Below are positions 1 to 8,588 of a stretch of 64,000 nt of DNA, in pieces. The stretch comes from Marinobacterium arenosum. GTDB lineage: Bacteria; Pseudomonadota; Gammaproteobacteria; Pseudomonadales; Balneatricaceae. The notes under the pieces are model-generated. The model did not search any database. It saw only the letters and a list, made by a program, of their open reading frames with translations, and was not told the origin of the DNA. The DNA is taken from NCBI RefSeq assembly GCF_019795155.1, contig NZ_JAILYN010000011.1:1-64000 (forward strand), written 5' to 3'. The position numbers were made by a program, and so were the translations under genes. How positions within the stretch are numbered: position 1 is the first letter of the stretch; every line of letters starts with the position of its first letter.

Positions 1-478
1 CTGCTACGGGGCTCTGTGGTAGCAGCCCGCTCCGAGGGCGAAATCCACGGGGCGTGCCAGACCTGTCGCGGTCGGAGCCCGCTGCTACGGGGCCTGTGGT
101 AGCAGCCCGCTCCGAGGGCGAAATCCACGTCGGTGCCAGGCCTGTTGCGGTCGGTACCCAAGGGGCATGCCAAGCCCGCTGCTACGGGGCCTGTGGTAGC
201 AGCCCGCTCCGAGGGCGAAATCCACGTCGGTGCCAGGCCTGTTGCGGTCGGTACCCAAGGGGCATGCCAAGCCCGCTGCTACGGGGTTCTGTGGTAGCAG
301 CCCGCTCCGAGGGCGATATCCACGTACGGTGCCAGGCCTGTCGCGGTCGGAGCCCGCTGCTACGGGGCTCTGTGGTAGCAGCCCGCTCCGAGGGCGATAT
401 CCACGGACCGTGCCGGAACCCTCGCGGTCAGTACCCAAGGGGCATGCCAAGCCCGCTGCTACGGGCCTGGGAGGTTTG
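1..478. repeat. REP array flanking the RAYT gene, left side
   Basis: Tandem REP palindromes in alternating orientation (BIME-like). Type R1 reads GTAG-CA, stem GCCC, loop GCTCCGA, stem GGGC, GA. The opposite-facing type R2 has stem GCGG/CCGC around the same loop. Some R2 copies carry a 19-base insert in the loop (TGGCATGCCCCTTGGGTAC). The GTAG foot is the kind of tetranucleotide that RAYT transposases are known to recognise. Open frames through the array give repeating peptides and are not genes. Confidence 0.9.
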
Positions 479-543
479 CCGCAGCAATAACCCCCTGCTA
501 CGTTTTACGCTGGTTGATGCCAGAGATAACAGGGAGGTTAGGT

Positions 544-1002
544 ATGGCGACTGCAGGCTTTCGTAGCCAGAATCTACGTAAGGGGCGCAGTTCAGTGCCC
601 CAGCAGATATACATGATCACTACCGTCACCCATCATCGGCTGCCGCTCTTCACAGATATCCAAACTGGCCGTTGTGTGGTTAAAGCACTTCAGGAGGCTA
701 GTTCCTCCGCTCGAACCCTCGCCTTTGTCGTGATGCCCGACCACCTCCACTGGCTGATGCAGTTGAACGAGGGATATTCCTTGTCCCAGAGCGTTCAGTT
801 CGTCAAAAGCACCTCCAGCCGGTTGATTAACCGATCTCTATCCAAGACGGGGCGGGTATGGAGCAAAGGTTATTATGATCAAACGTTACGTCGTGAAGAC
901 GATATTATCGGGTACGCGCGCTATATCGTGGCCAACCCGCTGCGTGCCGGTTTGTGTCGATCGGTTCGGTATTACCCATTGTGGGACGCCATCTGGTTGT
1001 AA
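544..1002 (+). CDS. rayT: REP-associated tyrosine transposase (RAYT, Y1/HUH family)
   Basis: A 152-residue single-domain Y1 transposase. The HUH motif lies at residues 64-70 (MPDHLHW, with His67 and His69). A WSKGYYDQTLR block is at about 106-116, and the ARYIVANPLRAGL block at 125-137 should carry the catalytic tyrosine (Tyr127 by analogy with E. coli TnpA-REP). The ATG at 544 is chosen over the in-frame upstream 514 because a GGAGG sits at 534-538. The gene lies between two REP arrays of the same family, the usual REPtron layout. RAYTs cleave and join single-stranded REP DNA at GTAG and are thought to spread REPs rather than themselves. The length is normal and nothing suggests decay. Family assignment is firm; activity is inferred. 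Confidence 0.92.
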   Translation: MATAGFRSQNLRKGRSSVPQQIYMITTVTHHRLPLFTDIQTGRCVVKALQEASSSARTLAFVVMPDHLHWLMQLNEGYSLSQSVQFVKSTSSRLINRSLSKTGRVWSKGYYDQTLRREDDIIGYARYIVANPLRAGLCRSVRYYPLWDAIWL

Positions 1003-1005
1003 AAT

Positions 1006-1335
1006 CCGCACCGAGGGCGAAATCCACGGGGCGTGCTAGACCTGTCGCGGTCAGTACCCAAGGGGCATGCCAAGCCCGCTGCTACGGGGGCCTGTGGTAG
1101 CAGCCCGCTCCGAGGGCGGTATCCACGGACGGTGCCAGGCCTGTTGCGGTCGGTACCCAAGGGGCATGCCAAGCCCGCTGCTACGGGGCCCTGTCGTAGC
1201 AGCCCGCTCCGAGGGCGATATCCACGGACGGTGCCAGACCTGTCGCGGTCGGTACCCAAGGGGCATGCCAAGCCCGCTGCTACGGGGCCCTGTGGTAGCA
1301 GCCCGCTCCGAGGGCGACACCCACGGCGGTGCAGG
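1006..1335. repeat. REP array flanking the RAYT gene, right side
   Basis: The same R1/R2 palindromes continue directly after the RAYT stop codon, first as a partial R1 half and then as three alternating pairs. Two or more R2 copies hold the 19-base loop insert. The array stops 15 bases short of the TAG codon of the minus-strand VWA gene. Confidence 0.9.
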
Positions 1336-1350
1336 GCCAGTCTGTAATCT

Positions 1351-2526
1351 CTACTTGGACAGGTATTTGATGCCTGCTTCCAGCCCTTCCAGCGTTAGCG
1401 GATACATATGGCCGTCGACCAGCTGGTTGATCAGCTCGATGCTCTGGGTGTACTGCCAGTAGCGTTGCTGGGCCGGGTTCAGCCAGATCACCTTGTCCCA
1501 GTTGGCCATGATCCGCTGCAGCCAGACCTGGCCAGGCTCCTCGTTCATGTGCTCGACACTGCCGTACTGGCTGACGATTTCGTAGGGCGACATCGAGGCG
1601 TCGCCGACGAAGATTACCCGGTAGTCGCGGGTATAGGTATGCAGCACGTCCAGGGTATCGATAGTGTTGTCGAAGCGGCGGCCGTTGTCCTGCCACAACT
1701 TCTCGTAGACGCAGTTGTGGAAGTAGAAATACTCCAGGTGCTTGAACTCGCTGCGGGCGGCGGAGAACAGCTCCTCGCAGGTGCGGATGTACGGGTCCAT
1801 CGAGCCGCCGACGTCCAGGAACAGCAGTACCTTGGCGGCATTGTGGCGCTCCGGCACCAGCTTCAGGTCCAGCAGGCCGGCGTTGTTGGCGGTGGAGCGG
1901 ATGGTGTCGTCCAGGTCCAGCTGGTCGGCGGCGCCGGTACGGGCGAACTTGCGCAGCTTGCGCAGTGCCACCTTGATGTTGCGGGTGCCCAGCTCGACGC
2001 TGTCGTCCAGGTTGCGGAACTGGCGTTTCTCCCACACCTTGACCGCGCGCTTGTTCTTGCTCTGGCCGCCGATGCGGATCCCTTCCGGGTTGTAGCCGCT
2101 GTGACCGAACGGCGAGGTGCCGCCGGTGCCGACCCACTTGTTGCCGCCGGCGTGGCGTTTCTGCTGCTCGTCGAGCCGTTCGCGCAGCGTCTCCAGCAGC
2201 TTCTCCAGCCCGCCCATCGCCTCTATCTGGGCTTTCTCCTCGTCGCTGAGCTGCTTGATGAAGTCGGCTTCCAGCCAGTGCTCGGGGATCAGCGCCTCGG
2301 CAAAGCCCTCAAGCGATTCCAGCCCCTTGAAGTAGTGGCCGAACGCCTGGTCGAAGCGGTCGAAGTACTTCTCGTCCTTGACCAGGCAGAGCCGCGCCAG
2401 CAGGTAGAATTCGTCGATGCTGCCGAAGGCGAGCCGCTGCTGCAGCGCTTCCAGCAGCACCAGCAGCTCCTTGATGGTGACCGGCACCTGCGCCCGGCGC
2501 AGGGTGTAGAAGAAATCGATCAGCAT
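1351..2526 (-). CDS. VWA domain protein, CoxE-like
   Basis: A protein of 391 residues. The N-terminal half is helical and charged (about 1-200). The C-terminal half is a von Willebrand A domain with a MIDAS-type start (FLDVGGSMDPY, near residue 240), so it probably binds a divalent metal. No signal peptide or membrane segment is seen, so it should be cytoplasmic. Its ATG overlaps the stop of the upstream MoxR ATPase gene (TGATG), which implies translational coupling. MoxR/VWA pairs act as chaperone-like machines in maturing or inserting cofactors into partner proteins; the client here is unknown. COG3552 (CoxE) is the best family fit, judged by reading. Confidence 0.85.
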   Translation of the reverse strand: MLIDFFYTLRRAQVPVTIKELLVLLEALQQRLAFGSIDEFYLLARLCLVKDEKYFDRFDQAFGHYFKGLESLEGFAEALIPEHWLEADFIKQLSDEEKAQIEAMGGLEKLLETLRERLDEQQKRHAGGNKWVGTGGTSPFGHSGYNPEGIRIGGQSKNKRAVKVWEKRQFRNLDDSVELGTRNIKVALRKLRKFARTGAADQLDLDDTIRSTANNAGLLDLKLVPERHNAAKVLLFLDVGGSMDPYIRTCEELFSAARSEFKHLEYFYFHNCVYEKLWQDNGRRFDNTIDTLDVLHTYTRDYRVIFVGDASMSPYEIVSQYGSVEHMNEEPGQVWLQRIMANWDKVIWLNPAQQRYWQYTQSIELINQLVDGHMYPLTLEGLEAGIKYLSK

Positions 2527-3371
2527 CAGCGCGACTCGCGGCGGGCCATGAATGCCAGCCGCTGCAGCATGTGCAGGTCCTGCTCGTTCTTCAGCAGGGC
2601 GCCGTACAGCGGTGGGATCGCCTGGCGGCTGTCGCGGTTCTGCAATACCTCGGCCGGGATGTTGTCGGCCAGCAGCAGCTTGAGCCAGTCGATCAGCTCG
2701 GAGGTGGAGGGCTTCTTCTTCAGGCTGTTGATCTCGCGGACCTGGAAGAAGATCTCCAGCGCTTCGCGTACCAGTGCCTGCTGGATATCCGGGTAGTGGA
2801 CCTGCACGATCTGCTGCATGGTCTGCTTGTCCGGGAAGTTGATGTAGTGGAAGAAACAGCGGCGCAGGAAGGCGTCCGGCAGCTCTTTCTCGTTATTACT
2901 GGTGATGATGATGATCGGCCGGTGCCTGGCCTGAATACGCTGGCCGGTCTCGTACACCGAGAACTCCATCTTATCCAGCTCGACCAGCAGATCGTTGGGG
3001 AACTCGATGTCCGCCTTGTCGATCTCGTCGATCAGCAGCACCACCTGCTCGTCGGCTTCGAACGCCTGCCACAGCATCCCCTTGCGGATGTAGTTGCCGA
3101 TGTCGTGCACCCGCTCGTCGCCGAGCTGGGAGTCGCGCAACCGCGATACCGCATCGTATTCGTACAGCCCCTGCTGGGCCTTGGTGGTGGATTTGATATG
3201 CCAGCGCAGCAGTTTCTTGCCCAGTGCGCCGGCCACCTCTTCGGCCAGCATGGTCTTGCCGGTACCGGGCTCGCCCTTCACCAGCAGCGGCCGCTGCAGG
3301 GTGATCGCGGCGTTCACCGCCATGCGCAGCTCCTCGGTGGCAACGTACTGATCGGTACCTTCAAACTTCAT
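2526..3371 (-). CDS. MoxR-family AAA+ ATPase
   Basis: A 281-residue AAA+ protein. The Walker A is GEPGTGKT, the Walker B is VVLLIDEIDKAD, and sensor-1-like ITSNNEKELPDAFLRRC follows; all are typical of the MoxR/CoxD branch. The ATG at 3371 is preferred over the longer frame from 3437 because GAGGG precedes it at normal spacing and homologues begin near this MKFEGT. It is cotranscribed and overlaps by one base with the VWA gene, and the two presumably form one ATPase-adaptor unit. The substrate cannot be read from the context. Confidence 0.88.
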   Translation of the reverse strand: MKFEGTDQYVATEELRMAVNAAITLQRPLLVKGEPGTGKTMLAEEVAGALGKKLLRWHIKSTTKAQQGLYEYDAVSRLRDSQLGDERVHDIGNYIRKGMLWQAFEADEQVVLLIDEIDKADIEFPNDLLVELDKMEFSVYETGQRIQARHRPIIIITSNNEKELPDAFLRRCFFHYINFPDKQTMQQIVQVHYPDIQQALVREALEIFFQVREINSLKKKPSTSELIDWLKLLLADNIPAEVLQNRDSRQAIPPLYGALLKNEQDLHMLQRLAFMARRESR

Positions 3372-3496
3372 TGCAATGCCCTCGGCTGAAAACGTAACAG
3401 CCTGGCAGTGTACCAGAGCAATTAGGGTATATCCCAATGCTTTGGCGCGGCTGCAACAGTGCGTTGCCGGGATGGCGTATCAGGAGGGGAAAAGGG

Positions 3497-3535
3497 TGAA
3501 GCCGGGCAGAGAGATAATCAAGATGCCCGGCTTCA
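3497..3535. repeat. Perfect 12-bp inverted repeat
   Basis: TGAAGCCGGGCA at 3497-3508 pairs perfectly with 3524-3535 across a 15-base AT-rich loop. There is no T-run on either side, so it is not a standard intrinsic terminator. It lies upstream of the divergent MoxR operon. Confidence 0.7.
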
Positions 3536-3773
3536 TGGGCTAGCTGATGAAAGCTATAGGTTTGAGGAGCTTGCTGGACGGAAGTTCCCGCGCTGTCTGA
3601 ATTTTTTGGTGCTTTGCGGATGCGGCTCTACAGAACATCATTCGTAAAACAAACAACCAGCCTTGCGGGCGATAGGCTCTGCGGTCATCGGCTCATCCGG
3701 ATGGTCGCGGATAAATCCCCTCCTACTAAGAGGCGTCAACCGCCTGTGGCGGGCGACCTGGTTCGACGATCTG

Positions 3774-3815
3774 CTTGCCGCTTGCCGCTTGCCGCTTGCC
3801 GCTTGCCGCTTGCCG
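3774..3815. repeat. Heptamer tandem repeat (CTTGCCG x6)
   Basis: Six uninterrupted copies of CTTGCCG followed by CTTTT. A 7-bp unit shifts frame with each copy gained or lost and is prone to slippage. It lies in non-coding DNA about 140 bases before the aminotransferase. Confidence 0.9.
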
Positions 3816-3956
3816 CTTTTCAGCTCGCTGAAAGCCTGAATTAGACGATTTGATAAGGGCTTCCGGCGGCCAGTCGGCACATTATGAAGTAGAGATCGAA
3901 TAGCCGTGGAGGATGGCGCTTTGGTTGCGAATGACTGGCCGATCAGCCGATTGAAT

Positions 3957-5204
3957 ATGAATCTGCAGGGCATGGAGCCTTCTGCCACTGTATCGATCAA
4001 CGAACGCAGCAATCAGCTGCGCGCCGAAGGCGTTCAGATCTACAAGTTGGGGTTGGGCCAGTCGCCGTTTCCGGTGCCGCCGTCGCTGGCCCAGGCGCTG
4101 CGCGACAACGCATCGCAAAAGGATTATCTGCCGTCGCAGGGGCTGCCGTCGCTGCGGCGGGCGATCGCCGATTACTACCATCGCGAGCTGTCGCTGAGCT
4201 ATCAGCCGGAATCGATCCTGGTCGGGCCCGGTTCCAAGGAACTGATGTTCATCCTGCAACTGGCGCTTGATGGCGAACTACTGCTGCCGAGCCCCAGCTG
4301 GGTCTCCTACGCCCCCCAGGCGAAGATCATCGGCCGACCGGTCAACTGGTTGCCGACCCGTTACGAGGATGGCCTTAAGCTGACCGCCCAGACCCTGGAA
4401 CAAAACTGCGAAAATGGGGGAGAGCGGCCGCGGCTGCTGGTGCTGAACAGCCCCAATAACCCGACCGGGGTCTGCTACCACCCCAACGAGCTGAAGGCGC
4501 TGGCCGACGTGGCGCGCCGCCACCGGTTGCTGGTGCTGTCCGACGAGATCTACGGTGCGGTGTCGTTCAGCGGCGAGCAGGACAGCATCGCCCGCTACTA
4601 TCCTGAAGGCACCATCATCAGCAACGGGGTCAGCAAGTGGTGTGGCGCCGGCGGTTGGCGGCTCGGCGCCATGCTGTTCCCGCCGCAGCTGCAACCGCTG
4701 TTGCAGGCGATGATCACCATCGCCAGCGAGACGTTTACCTCCACCTCGGCACCGGTACAGTTCGCCAGTGTCTGGGCGTTCGAGGATTCCAGTGAATTGA
4801 CCAGCTACCAGCGCGATTGCCGCGCTATCCTGAGCGGCCTGGGACGCCACTGCTGGCAGCGACTGCAGGCGGCGGGCGCCGAGTTGCCGGAGCCGAGCGG
4901 TGGTTTCTATCTGTTTCCCAGTTTCGAACCGCTAAGGGCGCAACTCGAGGCACGCGGCGTCAGCAACGGCCGCCAGTTGGCCGACCGACTGCTGGGGGAC
5001 ACTGGCGTGGCGGTCTTGCCCGGCGAGTGCTTCGGTCGGCCAGCGGAGGAGTTGTCGCTGCGATTGGCGTTCGTCGATTTCGATGGCACCCGCGCACTGG
5101 CCGGGCTGACCAACGCCAGCCGCCCTGAAGAGCACTGGCTGCGGCGCTACTGTGCGCCGGTGGTCACCGCCATCGACCTGATGGTGGACTGGCTGGGCAG
5201 TTAA
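3957..5204 (+). CDS. PLP-dependent aminotransferase, class I/II
   Basis: About 415 residues with the fold-type I aminotransferase layout. GLGQSPFPVP sits near the start, NSPNNPTGVCY carries the conserved Asn, LSDEIYGAV carries the Asp/Tyr of the cofactor pocket, and SNGVSKWCGAGGWRLG carries the Schiff-base lysine and phosphate-binding Arg. The frame is open back to a GTG at 3906, but homology seems to begin near the ATG at 3957 (MNLQGMEPS); neither has a strong ribosome site, so the start is uncertain. The amino acid substrate cannot be read from the sequence. It stands alone, with no linked pathway genes. Confidence 0.85.
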   Translation: MNLQGMEPSATVSINERSNQLRAEGVQIYKLGLGQSPFPVPPSLAQALRDNASQKDYLPSQGLPSLRRAIADYYHRELSLSYQPESILVGPGSKELMFILQLALDGELLLPSPSWVSYAPQAKIIGRPVNWLPTRYEDGLKLTAQTLEQNCENGGERPRLLVLNSPNNPTGVCYHPNELKALADVARRHRLLVLSDEIYGAVSFSGEQDSIARYYPEGTIISNGVSKWCGAGGWRLGAMLFPPQLQPLLQAMITIASETFTSTSAPVQFASVWAFEDSSELTSYQRDCRAILSGLGRHCWQRLQAAGAELPEPSGGFYLFPSFEPLRAQLEARGVSNGRQLADRLLGDTGVAVLPGECFGRPAEELSLRLAFVDFDGTRALAGLTNASRPEEHWLRRYCAPVVTAIDLMVDWLGS

Positions 5205-5300
5205 CCGCAATCCAGACTACATTGTCATAACTGCCTTCAATGACCATGGCCGGCTGTTGGGCTGGCCATTGCAATAAAAAAAACACAGGGAGCTGTGACG

Positions 5301-7205
5301 ATGAGGAAAGGGATCGCTTTCAATTCTTTCAATGGTAAACGTATTGCGTTGCTGGGTGCCGGCAGCCTGCTGCTGGTGGCCTGCTCTTCACTGCCGGACC
5401 GTGAGCCGGTGGATAAGCAGGTCTGGCTGGAGCAGAACTGGAGCGAACAGCAGCGCCAGTGGTTCCACCACACCAGCCAGGGCACGGCGACCATTCCGCT
5501 ACCCTATGAGTGGTTCGCCGCGCTGGAACAGCCCGGCCTGAGCCTGTTCGGCACGCCGAAGATGCTGCTCGATGCGGACTACATGCGCCAGCTGGGCTTT
5601 ATCCCCGGCGAGATCAACCGGTTCAACCAGGCCGGCCTGCCGGTCGGGCTCTCGGTCGATTACGGCGCCACCAACCCGGTGACCGGCGAAAGCTATAACG
5701 CTATCGGTTTCACCTGCGCCGCCTGCCATACCGGCCAGATGACCTACAACGGCACCGCCATCCGCTATGACGGCGGCCCGGCGATGACCAACCTGCCGCA
5801 GCTGACCACCGTGCTGTTTCAGTCGATGCTGGAAACCCGCTACAGCAAACGGCGCTTCAACCGCTTTGCCGAGCGGGTATTGGGCGAGCGCAATACCGAG
5901 CAGAATCGCCAGGCGCTGAAGAAACAGTTTACCAAGGTGTTCAAGGGCTTGATCGCCAGCCAGTTCGCGGTGATCCGCGCATCGGACAACAAGGTGATCG
6001 AGGCCGACATCGAGGCCGGCCGGGAGAGCAAGATCCTGCGCGATATCGCCGAGAACATCGAGGACAACCTGCGCAATATCGAGGGCTATACCCGGCTGGA
6101 CGCCCTGAACCGGATCGGCAATACGGTGTTCGCGATGGATACCGGCAAACTGGAGAACTACGTGCCGGTCAATGCGCCGGTCAACTATCCGCATATCTGG
6201 ACCGCCTCCTGGTTCGACTGGGTGCAGTACGACGGTTCGGTGATGCAGCCGATGGTGCGCAATGCCGGCGAGGCGATGGGGGTGGCGGCGCTGGTCGATC
6301 TGCGCAGCGACAGTCCGAACCAGTACGCTTCGTCAATCCCGGTCAAAAATCTGTATCGCATGGAGGAGCTGCTAGCCGGACCGCATCCGTTGTCCAGCAA
6401 GCAGTTCGAAGGGCTGCGGGCACCACGTTGGCCGGACCAGATCCTCGGCCGGATCGACCTGCAGAAAGCGCGGCAGGGCGCCGGCCTGTACCGGGATAAC
6501 TGCCAGCACTGCCACCTGCCGCCGACCGACAGCCAGGCGTTCTGGAGCGATAAGGTCTGGAGCGCCAAGGACCTCAGCGGCCAGCCGTTGCTGAAGATGC
6601 CGCTGGTCAAGCTGGACTATATCGGTACCGACCCCGGCCAGGCCGAGGTGCTGATGACGCGCAAGGTGAACACCGAGGGGTTGCAGCTGGGTACCGAGAT
6701 CTATACCGGTGGCGAATGCAACAGCACCACCATCCAGCCGAGCAATGACACCCTGTTTGCCTTTGCGCTGGGCGCAGTGGTTCAGAACACCCTGGATCAC
6801 TGGTATCGCACCCATCAGGTGCCGGCAGCGGAGCAGCGGCAGATGAACGGCGACCGGCTCAACTGCCTGCAGGCCGGTGCCGGTTACAAGGCGCGGCCGT
6901 TGAACGGCATCTGGGCCACCGCACCTTTCCTGCATAATGGCTCGGTACCGACCCTGTACCACCTGTTGTCGCCGGTCGAGGAGCGGCCCAGCGAGTTCTA
7001 TCTCGGCAACCTGGAGTTCGACCCGCAACTGGTCGGTTACCAGAGCCACGAGGAGGATGGCCTGACGCTGCTGGATACCCGGCTGAAGGGCAACTCCAAC
7101 CTTGGCCACGAGTTTGCCGACAAGCCGAAAGGTGGTGGCGTGATCGGCCGGGCATTGAGCGAACAGGAACGCTACGCGCTGGTGGAGTATCTGAAGACGC
7201 TGTAG
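5301..7205 (+). CDS. Di-heme c-type cytochrome lipoprotein, peroxidase/RoxA-like
   Basis: A 634-residue exported protein. A lipoprotein signal ends in LLVAC (Cys28), so it should be anchored to a membrane and face the periplasm or cell surface. Two haem c sites are visible, CAACH at 139-143 and CQHCH at 401-405. A C-terminal FLHNGSVPTLYHLL motif is typical of di-heme peroxidases, MauG and the rubber oxygenase RoxA family. Its length is nearer to RoxA-like proteins (about 650-700) than to classical CcpA (about 330). The ATG at 5301 follows AGGGAG; an in-frame GTG at 5295 is less likely. Whether it acts as peroxidase or oxygenase is open. A clear terminator follows. Confidence 0.85.
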   Translation: MRKGIAFNSFNGKRIALLGAGSLLLVACSSLPDREPVDKQVWLEQNWSEQQRQWFHHTSQGTATIPLPYEWFAALEQPGLSLFGTPKMLLDADYMRQLGFIPGEINRFNQAGLPVGLSVDYGATNPVTGESYNAIGFTCAACHTGQMTYNGTAIRYDGGPAMTNLPQLTTVLFQSMLETRYSKRRFNRFAERVLGERNTEQNRQALKKQFTKVFKGLIASQFAVIRASDNKVIEADIEAGRESKILRDIAENIEDNLRNIEGYTRLDALNRIGNTVFAMDTGKLENYVPVNAPVNYPHIWTASWFDWVQYDGSVMQPMVRNAGEAMGVAALVDLRSDSPNQYASSIPVKNLYRMEELLAGPHPLSSKQFEGLRAPRWPDQILGRIDLQKARQGAGLYRDNCQHCHLPPTDSQAFWSDKVWSAKDLSGQPLLKMPLVKLDYIGTDPGQAEVLMTRKVNTEGLQLGTEIYTGGECNSTTIQPSNDTLFAFALGAVVQNTLDHWYRTHQVPAAEQRQMNGDRLNCLQAGAGYKARPLNGIWATAPFLHNGSVPTLYHLLSPVEERPSEFYLGNLEFDPQLVGYQSHEEDGLTLLDTRLKGNSNLGHEFADKPKGGGVIGRALSEQERYALVEYLKTL

Positions 7206-7227
7206 TGCAGCAATTCGATTAAATCCG

Positions 7228-7267
7228 AAAACGCCGGTGGAAGCATCGCTACCATCGGCGTTTTTTT
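7228..7267 (+). terminator. Rho-independent terminator after the di-heme cytochrome
   Basis: A stem AAAACGCCGGTGG pairs with CCATCGGCGTTTT (one mismatch) around a ten-base loop and ends in seven T residues, 23 bases after the stop codon. Confidence 0.88.
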
Positions 7268-7300
7268 GCTTTCCGGTTTGTTCGTCGGTGTACGAAAAAG

Positions 7301-7900
7301 TCGCCCTCGGAGCGGGCTGCTACGGCAGGATCGCCTGTAGCAGAGGGCTTGGCATGCCCTTGGGTACCGACCGAGACCGGGGCGGCACGACGGTTCGAGG
7401 ATGTCGCCCTCAGAGCGGGCTGCTACGACAGGCACCCGTAGCAGCGGGCTTGGCATGCCCCTTGGGTACCGACCGCGACGGGTCGGCACCGACGTGGATT
7501 TCGCCCTCGGAGCGGGCTGCTACGACAGGCCCCGTAGCAGCGGGCTTGGCATGCCCCTTGGGTACCGACCGCGACAGGCCTGGCACCGTGCGAGGGTGTC
7601 GCCCTCGGAGCGGGCTGCTACCACAGGCCCCCGTAGCAGCGGGCTTGGCATGCCCCTTGGGTACCGACCGCGACAGGCCTGGCACCGTGCGAGGGTGTCG
7701 CCCTCGGAGCGGGCTGCTACGACAGGCACCCGTAGCAGCGGGCTTGGCATGCCCCTTGGGTACCGACCGCGACAGGCCTGGCACCGTGCGAGGATGTCGC
7801 CCTCGGAGCGGGCTGCTACGACAGGCACCTGTAGCAGCGGGCTCTGACCGCGACGGGTTTGGCACCGACGTGGATGTCGCCCTCGGAGCGGGCTGCTACA
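7301..7900. repeat. REP array, reverse orientation
   Basis: About six R1/R2 pairs of the same family as at 1-1335, spaced at about 115 bases. R1 faces the minus strand and R2 the plus strand. Most R2 copies carry the 19-base loop insert; the last one (near 7831) is the short form. It fills the gap between two convergent transcription units. Confidence 0.92.
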
Positions 7901-7919
7901 TACCCCGATCGACCTTAAA

Positions 7920-8492
7920 TCAACGGTCGTTGTTAACCCATTTCTCGGCTGGTGGCTGGTAGCGGGCGAAGGCGTCCAGGATCAGCTCGGGCTGATCGTG
8001 CACGGTAACCATCTCGCGATAGTGCGGCCGCATGAACTCGGCGCTGACCATATTGTCGACGAAGTCGACCAGCCGGTCGTAGTAGCCGTTGACGTTCAGG
8101 AAGGCGCAGGGCTTGCGGTGGTAGCCGAGCTGGCCCCAGGTCCAGACCTCGAAGATCTCCTCCATGGTGCCGACTCCGCCGGGCATGGCGATATAGCCGT
8201 CGGCCAGTTCCGACATCCGCGCCTTGCGGGTGTGCATGTTGTCGACGATCTCCAGGCGGGTCAGGCCGGGGTGGGCGATCTCCTTGGTCTGCAGGTCTTC
8301 GGTGATAATGCCGGTTGCCCGGCCGCCTGCTTTCAATACCGCGTCGGCCACGGTGCCCATCAAGCCGACGTTGCCGCCACCGAATACCAGCTCTATATCG
8401 CGGGCCGCCAGTGCCTGGCCCATCGCTTCGGCCGCCTGTCGGTAGGTCGGGGAAGCTCCAAAGCTGGAGCCACAGTACACGGCAATTTTCAT
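7920..8492 (-). CDS. LOG-family nucleotide 5'-monophosphate phosphoribohydrolase
   Basis: A 190-residue Rossmann-like protein of the TIGR00730/LOG family. VFGGGNVGLMG is at 37-46 and the diagnostic PGGVGTMEE is at 104-112, with the catalytic Glu and Arg region MHTRKARM at 86-93. LOG enzymes release the base from a nucleoside monophosphate; in plants and some actinobacteria this makes cytokinins, and in most bacteria the physiological role is unknown. It is monocistronic and its stop lies 20 bases from the REP array. Family is sure, substrate is not. Confidence 0.9.
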   Translation of the reverse strand: MKIAVYCGSSFGASPTYRQAAEAMGQALAARDIELVFGGGNVGLMGTVADAVLKAGGRATGIITEDLQTKEIAHPGLTRLEIVDNMHTRKARMSELADGYIAMPGGVGTMEEIFEVWTWGQLGYHRKPCAFLNVNGYYDRLVDFVDNMVSAEFMRPHYREMVTVHDQPELILDAFARYQPPAEKWVNNDR

Positions 8493-8588
8493 CGCTGTAG
8501 GTCCTTCTGCAAATGACGGAAAGGCGCCATGGAAGCGGATTTTTGGGGACTGGTCAAGTATCCAGTGTTTTCGGCCGGGGGATGGCGA

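Larger units (their letters stand above)
3372..3956. other. Gene-poor gap with hairpin, palindromes and a 7-bp tandem repeat
   Basis: No convincing gene was found here. The stretch holds a perfect 12-bp inverted repeat (3497-3508 with 3524-3535), a GTAGGAGG-type palindrome near 3697-3732 (GGTCGCGGATAAATCCCC followed by TCCTACT), and six copies of a heptamer at 3774-3815. Short frames across it have no family resemblance. Confidence 0.6.

Noticed and set aside
54-566. Long frames through the REP arrays (also 7237-7962, 7410-7865, 1033-1347)
   Set aside because: They encode short peptides repeated in register with the palindromes, occur on both strands and have no ribosome sites.
13-1340. Insertion sequence with terminal inverted repeats around the RAYT gene
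   Set aside because: The flanks are many REP copies, not one pair of ends, and no target duplication is visible.
7301-7900. CRISPR-like appearance of regularly spaced repeats
   Set aside because: The repeats alternate in orientation, spacers are themselves conserved, and no cas genes are near.
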